Shown: one piece after another, positions 24,530 to 33,098 of the stretch
Position numbering within the stretch: the first letter of the stretch is position 1
Layout: each line of letters starts with the position of its first letter
DNA from: Pseudovibrio axinellae
Lineage (GTDB): Bacteria; Pseudomonadota; Alphaproteobacteria; Rhizobiales; Stappiaceae
Length of the DNA stretch: 64,000 nucleotides
Assembly: GCF_900110875.1 (NCBI RefSeq)
Contig: NZ_FOFM01000010.1
Span: forward strand, 55,401 to 119,400
Reading direction: 5' to 3'
Notes under the pieces: generated by a model
Told to the model about the DNA's origin: nothing
Databases searched by the model: none
Seen by the model: the letters and a program-made list of their open reading frames with translations, nothing else
Program-made: the position numbers and the translations under genes

Positions 24530-25669
24530 ATGTCTGCATTGCCACAAGCCACCATCGCTGCAACCGATTTCTCCGCCGCTATCAAGAACTGCTATAACGT
24601 CGCTGCACGTCGCTCAACAATCTCTGTATTAACCGGAGTGGTGATCTCAGGAAATGATAACGGCGAGCTCTCATTCACGACCACTGATCTAGATCAACTG
24701 AACACCTCCACAGTGAGAACAACCGGCGATACCATTCCCGTTGATTTCACCGCACTGGTGAGTGTTGAGAAGATCAAAAAAGTGCTCGACAAGTCAAAGA
24801 CTGGCACACAGGTCGAGCTCACATCAAACAATGATAACCTTGAGCTGAAATGTGGTTCACTCAGTCTCACCTTTCCGATGATTGCAGACATCTCTGAGTT
24901 CCCGGACACATACCTGACAGAGGATGCACAAGTGAAGGCATTTGAGCTTTCTCGCTCGGAACTCAAAGACATCTTCACCAAGACGCTCATGTCAGTCTCA
25001 ACCGAGGCCACGCGCTACTACCTGGGAGGTGTCTACATGCACACTGTTGAAGGGAACACGCTGATCTTCACGTCCACCGATGGCCACCGAATGACAAAAT
25101 ACGAAACACGCCATCAGATAGAAGGCCTGCCAGATGTCATCATCCCAGCACTGGCTGTTAAAGAGATGCTACGTCGCCTGAAAGACAAGAGCTGTCCTGA
25201 GACCGTTACAATTGAAGTAAGCGACAGACAGGTCAACCTGGTTTCAGGTCACGATAAGCTCAGAACAAAGGTGGTTGATGGTACCTTTCCCGACTACCAG
25301 CGCATCATTCCAGAGCTATCTCGGGACAGTCATGTCACCTTGAAGATGGACGCAAAGAAAGCCATTGAAGCGATTGGAAGCGTAACATGCGTAGCAGACA
25401 AAAAAGGTCATGCAATCAAGATCTATCAGGAAGACGATAGCTACTGGATCTCATGCAGTGCACAAGGCGGCACAGCAAAACACAAACTCGAAGCAACCGG
25501 TGAGCAACTTGATTTTGCGATTGGATTTAACAATTCCTACGTCACGGACATTCTCAAAGATGTTGGCTCTGAAGCACAGATCCATCTCTCAAACTCTGAC
25601 AATCCAGCAGTGATCCAGCCGGTCGATACCTACGGCCTGACCTACGTTCTCATGCCGATGAGACCCTGA
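24530..25669 (+). CDS. dnaN: DNA polymerase III beta subunit (sliding clamp), phage-encoded
   Basis: A 379-residue protein with the three-domain layout and usual length (about 370) of bacterial DnaN. Typical segments: NVAARRSTISVLTGVVIS in domain 1; TLMSVSTEATRYYLGGVYMH and TDGHRMTKYE in domain 2; VVDGTFPDYQRIIP in domain 3; and the C-terminal VLMPMRP ending in the M-P-M-R hallmark. The clamp tethers polymerase to DNA. It differs strongly from a normal chromosomal copy by context, standing alone among phage genes between two terminators, so it is probably a phage-acquired paralogue that could redirect host polymerase to phage DNA. Confidence 0.95.
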   Translation: MSALPQATIAATDFSAAIKNCYNVAARRSTISVLTGVVISGNDNGELSFTTTDLDQLNTSTVRTTGDTIPVDFTALVSVEKIKKVLDKSKTGTQVELTSNNDNLELKCGSLSLTFPMIADISEFPDTYLTEDAQVKAFELSRSELKDIFTKTLMSVSTEATRYYLGGVYMHTVEGNTLIFTSTDGHRMTKYETRHQIEGLPDVIIPALAVKEMLRRLKDKSCPETVTIEVSDRQVNLVSGHDKLRTKVVDGTFPDYQRIIPELSRDSHVTLKMDAKKAIEAIGSVTCVADKKGHAIKIYQEDDSYWISCSAQGGTAKHKLEATGEQLDFAIGFNNSYVTDILKDVGSEAQIHLSNSDNPAVIQPVDTYGLTYVLMPMRP

Positions 25670-25681
25670 TATTCTAACAAA

Positions 25682-25702
25682 AGAGCTCCTTAATGGAGCT
25701 CT
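25682..25702. terminator. bidirectional terminator between convergent genes
   Basis: AGAGCTCC, loop TTAAT, GGAGCTCT, an 8-bp perfect stem with short A/T-rich flanks on both sides. It lies between the clamp gene (plus) and the secreted-protein gene (minus). Confidence 0.75.
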
Positions 25703-25705
25703 CTT

Positions 25706-26068
25706 TCAGAAGTCAAACCTGACATCCTTCAGCTCTGGTCGCTGCCCGACCTCCACGACCTCTGCCTCTATATCAAACTGGCAGCGCGGGTTTTCTTTCA
25801 CGCAATTGTCCAACATCAAGCGAACGAGAGGCATTTGGTCGTTTGAAAAGTTTGCTATTAGCGTCGTCAGAAACTGGCCGTTGTAAAACACCCTACAACT
25901 CATGCCGTACACGCCATTGGCGACCCACATACAGCTGGTCAACTGGACCCGCTGCCCTACCAAGGATTGCTCACCAAATACCAAGTCTTGGGCGGTGATC
26001 CGAGGGGCTGCCTGAGCCGACTGCACAGCGCTCAAAAACAAAGAGCAAACAATAAAGAATACACGCAT
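25706..26068 (-). CDS. small secreted protein, unknown
   Basis: 120 residues from ATG 26068. The signal peptide is clear: MRVFFIVCSLFLSAVQSAQA, then APRI. The mature part is about 100 residues with three or four cysteines (SCMWVANGVYGMSCRV, NCVKENPRC), suggesting disulphides in the periplasm. It is on the opposite strand to the replication-type genes around it, and looks like a moron or lysogenic-conversion gene. It might act at the cell surface, for example in superinfection exclusion, but no family is recognised. Confidence 0.65.
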   Translation of the reverse strand: MRVFFIVCSLFLSAVQSAQAAPRITAQDLVFGEQSLVGQRVQLTSCMWVANGVYGMSCRVFYNGQFLTTLIANFSNDQMPLVRLMLDNCVKENPRCQFDIEAEVVEVGQRPELKDVRFDF

Positions 26069-26145
26069 CAATCAATCTCCCACCAACAACAGATAGTCAA
26101 CATCGCTTGCCCCTTGGCTGTCAACATCATCATATGAGGAAATTT

Positions 26146-26478
26146 ATGGTTGCAATCACGACGCCTAAAAGCTTTAAAGTCGCCACAGGCAAAGGTGGTG
26201 ACATGGTTAAAGAACAGACTGACTTTGAGATCTGGATGCAAGCCCATGGCTTTCACGGAAAACAGGTTTCAGCAGCCGGGGAAGCAATTGGGTTTGCCAG
26301 CGCGACATCCAAGCGAGCAAAAGCCGGTACGAAAACCCTTTCCAAGACCGACCGTCTTGCAATGGCTGCTGTGAGAGCCGGAATACCTGAGTGGACACCG
26401 GAAACAGATGAAGAGATACACGCCCTTGGTGTGTTGCGTCAGGCTCTTGCCGCGTCTTCACAGTCCTCCGGCGACTGA
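26146..26478 (+). CDS. small helix-turn-helix-type protein
   Basis: 110 residues from ATG 26146 with GAGGAAATTT before it (alternative ATG 26203). The central region, FEIWMQAHGFHGKQVSAAGE followed by A-I-G-F-A-S-A-T-S-K-R-A-K-A-G-T, has the shape of a helix-turn-helix with a Q-V-S-A-A-G-E-A-I-G first turn. It may be a small DNA-binding regulator of the flanking cargo genes. Not assigned to a family. Confidence 0.6.
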   Translation: MVAITTPKSFKVATGKGGDMVKEQTDFEIWMQAHGFHGKQVSAAGEAIGFASATSKRAKAGTKTLSKTDRLAMAAVRAGIPEWTPETDEEIHALGVLRQALAASSQSSGD

Positions 26479-26748
26479 TGTGGGGGAGTGATAAAGTCTC
26501 ATACTCAGTATTCTAAGAAGTAGGACTCTACGAGCGGTATTTTTGGTCGGTGCGGGTTCTGGGTAGACCGGATGGCGACCGTCTCCCCTTGGTTCTTGAT
26601 GCCAGCGGAGTGTCTGCTCATTACCCAGCTTGCAAAACGGATCAGGGACACTGCTGTGGGTGAGAATCTGATTGTTATTCAAAAGCCAATCTTGTCCAAT
26701 TTAACTCGACTACGAACAATCAATCTCAACCTATTCGATAAGCATAGT

Positions 26749-27861
26749 TTAGTACTCGCCATTGGTCTTGCAGAAGATTTCTTGCCGGTGGAAAGCAAGG
26801 AACTTTCTTTGCGCAGAAGACGGCCTTTTTCTCAAGGCGCTTCCTAACTGTAAGAGATTCCGCTCGGACTCCGTGAGTGAAGCGGATATGAGCATCTCCC
26901 CAGTATCAGAAAAAGAGATTAGGCCGCGATCAAATAGGGCGTCAAAATTTGCTGTTAGCAGAAGGCCGTTTTCTACGTCCAATCGTTCCTCGTTGGTCGA
27001 TGATCGCCAGGGCTTGATATGTGAAGCTCTTAAAACTTCGCGCCTTTGACAGTCGGTTACGGCACAGCCATTTTGCCAATAACCATCTAATTTGCTGCGA
27101 AAGTTTCCCTGCCCAACACGTGCCAGTTGAAGTTGTTGTCTATCCGTATTGGAGATCAATTTGTCATTAGCAATTGCGTAAACGTCTTGTTCTAGTGAAC
27201 TCGTTAATCCACCAACAAGCTCGTCAATTTTTTTCCACGCAGGTTTTCTTTGATCAAATGGAATTTGATGAAGAATTGATTTTGCGACCTCTTCAGGAAT
27301 TACTGTATGACTTGTAAATCGCGGAATAAGACGACTCTTACCGGTGATGTTTGGAGCTGACAAAGTAACGGGTTCAGAAAGCCACAAAAAGTGATCTTCA
27401 GGACAGTGCCAGTTTGGAATCCAAGTTTCGCCCTTTTTAAAAGATTTATTGAACTCGGTTTCGTTGTTTTTGTATTTCTCTCTTACAAGAGGCTCCGCCC
27501 ATGCTTGCTGCCGCATTGCTCTGAAATCGAAGTTTCCCGTAATCTTACGTCGTTCTCGCTCTTCTAACCTATGTGTTGCAGACCCCGCGACCCCAACCAA
27601 GTCTTGTCTTCCATCGTGACATGCATACATGAAGACCACTGTGTTCCCCAAATTCTCTAAGGATGTTGCCGCTTCAATACCTTCTGTGTGAAATGCTCTT
27701 TGAGGAATGTTGTCGAGAGAAAACCGCATGAGATCGGAGTTATTCCATTCTTCATGCCCATACCCTTCTTCAAACGGAAAGCCCGAACCAGCCTTGTGCC
27801 CGCTTGGTTCCTTATAGTCTTTTGAGTTCCAAAATATTGGTTTTAAAATATAGAGAGACAT
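26749..27861 (-). CDS. HNH endonuclease with N-terminal reader-like domain
   Basis: 370 residues. The C-terminal HNH_2-type domain starts near residue 266: CAVTDCQRREVLRASHIKPW (His of HIKPW at about 281), then VENGLLLTANFDALFDRGL. The catalytic residues appear intact. Residues 1-130 form a separate domain (LYILKPIFWN, GYGHEEWNNS, FMYACHDGRQDLVGVAG) of the kind seen on restriction-type or modification-dependent HNH nucleases. It is AT-richer than its neighbours, alone and minus-strand between plus-strand operons. It is a candidate anti-phage nuclease carried by the prophage. Confidence 0.75.
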   Translation of the reverse strand: MSLYILKPIFWNSKDYKEPSGHKAGSGFPFEEGYGHEEWNNSDLMRFSLDNIPQRAFHTEGIEAATSLENLGNTVVFMYACHDGRQDLVGVAGSATHRLEERERRKITGNFDFRAMRQQAWAEPLVREKYKNNETEFNKSFKKGETWIPNWHCPEDHFLWLSEPVTLSAPNITGKSRLIPRFTSHTVIPEEVAKSILHQIPFDQRKPAWKKIDELVGGLTSSLEQDVYAIANDKLISNTDRQQLQLARVGQGNFRSKLDGYWQNGCAVTDCQRREVLRASHIKPWRSSTNEERLDVENGLLLTANFDALFDRGLISFSDTGEMLISASLTESERNLLQLGSALRKRPSSAQRKFLAFHRQEIFCKTNGEY

Positions 27862-28219
27862 TTTTTGTTCTGCCTAAATGAGATTCATAATTGTTAAAAT
27901 GAAATCAACTGCTAGCACTCGCTATGCCAATATGCGGACGAAGTGGACCTTCGTTGCACTGCGTGAACTGAGGTAAGAGAGAGGCCGTTGCCTGCACGCA
28001 GGGCACACTGCGGACATTCGGGTGGTCCGATCAAAGGTTGAGCCAGTCGTTGCGGATGAGACGACGCTCTCGTTCTGGAGAACTCGTCTCGGCATATGAT
28101 CGTGTGACTGCCGGATATGAAATGGGGTCATTGTGCGGACAGTCAATATGACAAACTAGGCCTCCGCTCAACGCACATAATGGTAGATTGAAGATGGCTT
28201 TACGTTCGCGATAGTTACA
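27862..28219. other. intergenic stretch with a GC-rich relic-like block
   Basis: Positions 27910-28190 are clearly more GC-rich than the flanking AT-rich DNA and contain only chance ORFs on both strands. It looks like a fragment of other host DNA inserted between two cargo genes. Nothing functional can be assigned. Confidence 0.4.
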
Positions 28220-29584
28220 TCATCCCTGATAGGGCCATCCCGTCAATTCAAGTCTATTGAGGAATTCACCATACAGATGCGATACTGCAAGGTCTGTATG
28301 ATCGTGCGGAGCCCAATCTACAAAGTTTTCGTTATTGTAGAGCTCAGTTTCTAACAAACGGGCTTCGTCAATTTCCCCTTTTCTTTTCAATACGCGAATC
28401 TTACGCAATGGATTGGCATGCAGTTTTCTCTTAAACTCCAAGTTCGGATGTAGTTGCGTGTCCTTTGTCCCAAATGTCCGGTTTGTATCAGTAGGTCCAC
28501 CAAGATAATCAACAGCACGTATGTCTGCAGCTACAAGTGAAATTCCGTATATATTCGCAAGGTTCAATGTTGCTGCATCTGCAAATGCCGGAACCACAGA
28601 TCCAGTAGGCGGGATTGGTCGGTTCAGAATTGCATGATCGAAGCTCGTGCCTCGCAGTTCAGCACGAAAGAAGTCTGCATAATTTAGTAGAGAGCCACTT
28701 AGCAGAGAACCTTTAAGCTGGCTCTCTCGAAAGTTAGCCGCTTCCAGTCGACTGCGAATAAAAATTGCGGCTGAAAATTCGCCCTTGTTAAAGTTAACAC
28801 CGGACAAATCTGTTTTTCTCAAATCCAATCTAAATTCCTGGCCCCACTCAAGTTGTATTTGCTGTTCGGAACGCCGCCCAATGACACTGATGGCAGCCTG
28901 AATATCAGTTCGGGGAATAGCAAATTTAAACGGTGGCTCGCTTGGTTCTAGAGAAGTAACTGGTGCATTTTCTCTAACGTAGGCACAAAGTATTTCCATG
29001 ATCTGTATGTGATCACGAAGGCTATCTTGTGCAATACGCTCCAAAGCATAAATTGCCCCAATTCGAACTTCCAAATTGGGGACACTTTGTTCGTACGTTT
29101 CGCGGTCTACAATCGATGTTCCGTCAGGATGCACAGCTGGCATTGGATTTCCGTCTTCACCCACCTGCCATTTGTCATCCACACTCTTATATCGAGGTGT
29201 TTCTATTATTTCTCTTACGGTCTTTTCAGTACCGAGTCCCTCAACAGCCTTATTAATTCGGTCTGTAATCTGACTTTGCAGTGCAACATCTGCATTCTGC
29301 TGGGCTACTATAGACCGCCAAACCAGGAATGGGGCAGCAAATGTGGCAGCTAAAACAAGACCAATGTTTCTAATAGCTCCCCCAGTAGGGTCACCTGCAT
29401 ACGGGCCAAGACCAATGAATGCGAGGCAAAGCAGTACTAGCCCAACAAGGCTAATTAAAAAAACCATAATCATTGCAGCGAACAGAACTGCTCCAATAGA
29501 GCTACCCAACCAACGGACGCTTGAAAAGTCAGGGTTCTTCTTGAGATGAATCCAGTCCCAGAAAGTCAGCTTTTCGCTTTTCAT
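28220..29584 (-). CDS. membrane protein with pentapeptide repeats
   Basis: 454 residues from ATG 29584 (MKSEKLTFWDWIHLKKN). Two or more N-terminal membrane spans: AVLFAAMIMVFLISLVGLVL and a second near GLVLAATFAAPFLVWR. A cytoplasmic linker with helical and beta parts follows (IGAIYALERIAQDSLRDHIQ, a pattern of many pentapeptide membrane proteins). Then about 70 residues of A/D-(N/D/L)-L-x-x pentapeptide repeats occur (DLRKTDLSGVNFNKGEFSAA ... FRESQLKGSLLSGSLLNYAD). The architecture is common in bacterial genomes and often annotated as a membrane pentapeptide protein of unknown role. In a prophage cargo slot, a superinfection-exclusion function is possible. Confidence 0.8.
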   Translation of the reverse strand: MKSEKLTFWDWIHLKKNPDFSSVRWLGSSIGAVLFAAMIMVFLISLVGLVLLCLAFIGLGPYAGDPTGGAIRNIGLVLAATFAAPFLVWRSIVAQQNADVALQSQITDRINKAVEGLGTEKTVREIIETPRYKSVDDKWQVGEDGNPMPAVHPDGTSIVDRETYEQSVPNLEVRIGAIYALERIAQDSLRDHIQIMEILCAYVRENAPVTSLEPSEPPFKFAIPRTDIQAAISVIGRRSEQQIQLEWGQEFRLDLRKTDLSGVNFNKGEFSAAIFIRSRLEAANFRESQLKGSLLSGSLLNYADFFRAELRGTSFDHAILNRPIPPTGSVVPAFADAATLNLANIYGISLVAADIRAVDYLGGPTDTNRTFGTKDTQLHPNLEFKRKLHANPLRKIRVLKRKGEIDEARLLETELYNNENFVDWAPHDHTDLAVSHLYGEFLNRLELTGWPYQG

Positions 29585-30003
29585 GGAATATTCTTTCCAG
29601 CAATACAAATGTGTTAAATCAAGATTACGCCAAGTAACTAAGTATTCTAGGCTACTTATGGCAGACCAATTTTCTTAGCTCAAGCAATTAAATTATTAAC
29701 AAAAGGCGTAACAGCCACCTAGAAAATTTAATTACCACTGGGTAGCTAGGAAGTTCTTATTCTCTATTGAATATTCGTAGAGGTAGCCCTGAGAGGGCTA
29801 ATACTGGATCGATAAACTCGGCCAGTCAGAGATTTGTCTTTTAGATGAAACGATGAGGGAACGGGATGATCTTTAAGTTTTATGGCGAAGATATCTTAAG
29901 TCACGAAAGTACATCTAAACGACAGCTTTGGTCACCAAGCGCTATGTTGCATCCGCGAGAGCCTGCGCTCCGATGAAGGTCAGCTATGTTTTCGTGTGGA
30001 AAT
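29585..30003. other. AT-rich intergenic region
   Basis: About 420 bases without a supported gene between the pentapeptide protein and the end of the early minus operon. A weak hairpin AGCCCT/AGGGCT occurs near 29788-29801, without a T run. No other structure stands out. Confidence 0.5.
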
Positions 30004-30738
30004 TTACTCAACGTAGTATGATACTTTATTTCTCTCCTCCGACTGAAGCCACTTCTCCCAGAACTCACCCTTTGGGAGCAGGTTGTAGTGGAGTGCGGCA
30101 TAGTCCAAGGCCCGTTGAACTGCGACTATGATCGAGCGCTTGCCCTTTCCGCTCTTCCGCTCCCAGACCCATTCATCACACCACACCACACGCTCAAGCA
30201 GATCAAAATACTCCTTGGGCATTGCTTTGGTGAGTTTGCTGATCGACTCCATTGCCTCAAGCTTAGTTCCTGCCAGAAATTTCGGGCCTTGTGATCCGGT
30301 AGGCTCACTCATCCAGTCTGGAGAGCGCAGGCCGGAGATCTCTGCCTTGCTCATATCCTGCCGGAAGCGAAACCCAGCATCGGCCCTGTCATTGGCGATA
30401 TTCTCGTGCATTGTCGGATCATGTAGCTTGTCGTTGAAGACCAGCCATTCAAAGGGTGCAGAATTAGCATCCAGAACAAGTATGTTATTCCTGCTGATGC
30501 GTAAATCGCGCTTCTTACCGTTCCGGCCCACATCCTTGTTTGTGAGGCTTCGTGCAGCGGGCTTGGTGTGCCAGTTCTCAAAATCAAACTCTCGGGCCAT
30601 AGCTGCATAAAACCGGTAGCGCTTGCCTTCCAATTTGTCAGACCGGCGATAGAAGCCAGCAAGCGGGATAACAACAGGAGCACCGGGACGACGTGATATC
30701 GGTTGAGCTGCTGCCAGAGCTTTCAAAATCGCATTCAT
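30004..30738 (-). CDS. last gene of the early minus operon, DUF6456-like
   Basis: A 244-residue protein with an N-terminal basic region and a C-terminal element typical of alphaproteobacterial DUF6456/phage regulator-like proteins. That element comprises a D-A-G-F-R-F-R-Q-D-M segment, then an ISGLRSPDW segment, then the last helices with YFDLLERVVWCDEWVWE. Such proteins often end phage early operons, where late regulators such as Q would lie. The start overlaps the stop of the 90-residue gene by 4 bases. Confidence 0.55.
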   Translation of the reverse strand: MNAILKALAAAQPISRRPGAPVVIPLAGFYRRSDKLEGKRYRFYAAMAREFDFENWHTKPAARSLTNKDVGRNGKKRDLRISRNNILVLDANSAPFEWLVFNDKLHDPTMHENIANDRADAGFRFRQDMSKAEISGLRSPDWMSEPTGSQGPKFLAGTKLEAMESISKLTKAMPKEYFDLLERVVWCDEWVWERKSGKGKRSIIVAVQRALDYAALHYNLLPKGEFWEKWLQSEERNKVSYYVE

Positions 30739-31007
30739 CCATGTCTCTCCTTGCTCATAAATCCAAAGTATGCTTCTTCCGCTTTCTCAATCGCCTCAAG
30801 AGCCGTCGGTGCGTAACCTTGCTCTATAAATCTCCGTTCATTTGCAACCCAATGCCAGGTCTCTTCACCACCTCCACCTGAAACAAACTCACGGTAAACT
30901 CTGAGCTGGCACTTTGGGTTGTGCGGGTCATTCCCTGTGCCCTTTTGCCGCTCATCTGGCCAACTGCGTTTCCACACCAGTGCAGGTCTAAATGGGTTGT
31001 TTGGCAT
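30735..31007 (-). CDS. small phage protein, unknown
   Basis: 90 residues. The core CQLRVYREFVSGGGGEETWH, then W-V-A-N-E-R, looks like a short beta-sheet domain, followed by a helix with APTALEAIEKAEEAYFGFM. Coupled to the next gene by a 4-base overlap. Not recognised. Confidence 0.6.
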   Translation of the reverse strand: MPNNPFRPALVWKRSWPDERQKGTGNDPHNPKCQLRVYREFVSGGGGEETWHWVANERRFIEQGYAPTALEAIEKAEEAYFGFMSKERHG

Positions 31008-31132
31008 GGTAGAGCTGCTTGTTCCCTAGTTGAAGGTGTGAATGCCCACAGCCGACATCAAAATGTGTCAAAGTGGTGTAGTGATTGCACCAGATAAGGG
31101 AGAGACGTGCGCCCAGAGCATGTTGTCAGAAA

Positions 31133-31324
31133 TTACTGTGTTGCCTTACAAGTTTCTGTAAGTATTTTATATAATGATTTACTCATAGCTGGATTTGAAA
31201 GTCCTATCAAAGCTGCTTTATTAGTTTCCCAACATGATTCATAATTTGTCGGCTTAAAGTAATAGGCCGATGCAAGCAAAGCTGTACCAGTTATGAAGGA
31301 AACTGAGACTGTTAGATTTTCCAT
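31133..31324 (-). CDS. small membrane or secreted protein
   Basis: 63 residues with one hydrophobic segment near the N-terminus (SFITGTALLASAYYF) and a C-terminal part containing two cysteines (SCWETNKAAL, TETCKATQ). AAGGTGAAA precedes the ATG. It lies in the early minus operon. Not recognised. Confidence 0.5.
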   Translation of the reverse strand: MENLTVSVSFITGTALLASAYYFKPTNYESCWETNKAALIGLSNPAMSKSLYKILTETCKATQ

Positions 31325-31398
31325 GTTTTCACCTTAGCTGGGTTTCTGTTCAAAATTCCACTCACATGTCTAGCAAGACAGCCTTATGCCGCGGCAAT

Positions 31399-31713
31399 TT
31401 ATCGGCTGCGTTTCCTCTGATCACTACACAACGGCTCAATCGACCATTCGAAATTCCGCAGCCTGCCGCCACATCGGAACTGTTTTGCATCTGCATCATA
31501 GTGGATCTGTCTCAGTTTTGTGAGCTCGTCCTGACGGGCTACATCCCCCAATCCTGCACGATCCTTCCATGGAGATCTGGCAATGATCCCGGCAACCTGT
31601 TTCTTTGTTTTCAAGCCTGCTACACGAGCGGTGATCGCCTCCGTATGGCCCTTCAGCCACATGGCGTAAACGATAAACAAGGTTGCATCTGAGTGTTTGC
31701 TTTTCCGCGGCAT
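31399..31713 (-). CDS. small basic phage protein
   Basis: 104 residues, rich in K/R. The segment MWLKGHTEAITARVAGLKTK, then K-Q-V-A-G-I-I, resembles a helix-turn-helix. The C-terminal end is arginine-rich (LCSDQRKRSR). It lies 2 bases after the helicase gene stop. It could be a helicase loader or origin-binding protein, but no motif supports this beyond position. Confidence 0.55.
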   Translation of the reverse strand: MPRKSKHSDATLFIVYAMWLKGHTEAITARVAGLKTKKQVAGIIARSPWKDRAGLGDVARQDELTKLRQIHYDADAKQFRCGGRLRNFEWSIEPLCSDQRKRSR

Positions 31714-31715
31714 TG

Positions 31716-33098
31716 CTATACCTCATAGATGCGGCCAGCGCGGCCATCAAAGATACCATCACGCACAATCAGATCACCTTTCCGTCGTTTAAGACCATGA
31801 AATTCGATCTTACCTTTGTGATCTTTCATCTCTTTCAGCCATTTACTGAACTCGTGGTGTTCTTCAGGGTCCACTCCCGCTGGAATATGAGGCTTGTTCT
31901 TTTTGAGCCAAGTTTCTGGCCTCGCCAAACCTAATACCCAGTCTGCGTCCTGTTCAATTGAGGAGCCGCCATCAAAGTCATCGAGCCTCGGTGCCCACCC
32001 ATCTCTGCGTTGGGATGTTCTCGTTCTTTGAGAAAGTGCGACAACAGCAATACCAAGTGTTTTTGCCAATACTTTCATTTCCCCGGTAATCCACTCAACG
32101 CGGTCGAATTTGTTTGAGAAGCGCTTTGTTGCCCGAAGGAGACGAAGGTGATCGACGACAACAAGGCCCAAGTTTTGAGACCTTTTAAGTTGGATACACC
32201 TATCCCTAAACTGTTCGAAGGTTAAACCTGGCCTGTCATCGATGTAGACACGTTCTTCAGATAATAGCTCTTGCTCTCTTTGAAGGGCCTGAATTGAGAA
32301 CATATCATAAGTGCCCTCTTCAATTTGGGAGACGGACAGGTCTGTTCCCCCAGCAAGTTCTCTTCGGGCCATATCTTCCGCTTCCATTTCCAACTGGAAG
32401 AATGCAACTGGCCTAGTTATTTGCGCTGCCCTACATAATTGAAGGCCAACGACAGTCTTACCATCACCTTGAGCTGCACCGATAAACCCAAGGTCTCCGG
32501 GCAAAATACGTCCCATAACTTCATTCAGGGTTGGTAACCCCCATTCCATACCAACCACTTCACCTGTTTCGTGTGCTCTCATAGAATTTGCTAGTGCCCG
32601 TTTAGCACTATCACCCAGTGTTTTTACAGGTTGGCCCTGCGATTGAAGGCCAATCTCTTGGAAGCGCTCATTAATTTCTGAGAGGAAAAGTTGTGGAGGC
32701 TTATCCTTCTTACCCAGCTCTTTGACAATCCATTTCTGTGCATTTGCAATTTGGCGACGAGCCCAATCATCGACAAGGTCTTCTAAAAAATCAAAGGGGC
32801 TTAAAATCTCATCTCTTTCCGCATCTCTAATAATCGCTGTAAGCAGGTGAACTGTACTTTTCCCGTCTTCATACTCTTCTCCAATTCTCGCAACTAACTG
32901 TTGAAGAGAGGGTTTTCGACCGGTTGAGCATATCTCTAGGAGAGCCCTGAATATTTTGGAGTGTATCTCTCTAAAGAAATGTTCAGGTTTAAGGACTTCA
33001 GCCACATCAAATAAAACAGAGCTGTCTTTTAGCAAGGAGCCAATCACAATACGCTCTGCTGTTGGGTTATGCGGCGGGGTGTCTTTGTTCGAATGCAC
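31716..33098 (-). CDS. DnaB-like replicative helicase
   Basis: 460 residues with the two-domain DnaB layout. The N-terminal domain (residues 10-120) starts HNPTAERIVIGSLLKD. The RecA-like C-terminal domain has Walker A GAAQGDGKT (207-215) and a Walker B-like LGLVVVDHLRLL, then a SQRTRTSQR element and the DFDGGSSIEQDADWVLGL loop characteristic of DnaB. It unwinds DNA at the phage fork and pairs with the TOPRIM primase upstream, whose gene overlaps it by 32 bases. Confidence 0.92.
   Translation of the reverse strand: MHSNKDTPPHNPTAERIVIGSLLKDSSVLFDVAEVLKPEHFFREIHSKIFRALLEICSTGRKPSLQQLVARIGEEYEDGKSTVHLLTAIIRDAERDEILSPFDFLEDLVDDWARRQIANAQKWIVKELGKKDKPPQLFLSEINERFQEIGLQSQGQPVKTLGDSAKRALANSMRAHETGEVVGMEWGLPTLNEVMGRILPGDLGFIGAAQGDGKTVVGLQLCRAAQITRPVAFFQLEMEAEDMARRELAGGTDLSVSQIEEGTYDMFSIQALQREQELLSEERVYIDDRPGLTFEQFRDRCIQLKRSQNLGLVVVDHLRLLRATKRFSNKFDRVEWITGEMKVLAKTLGIAVVALSQRTRTSQRRDGWAPRLDDFDGGSSIEQDADWVLGLARPETWLKKNKPHIPAGVDPEEHHEFSKWLKEMKDHKGKIEFHGLKRRKGDLIVRDGIFDGRAGRIYEV

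Noticed and set aside
27922..28146. 74-residue minus-strand ORF with CPACRQRP
   Set aside because: Arg/Ser/Thr-rich, in a short GC-rich relic block; the apparent Cys pair is not part of a zinc-site pattern.
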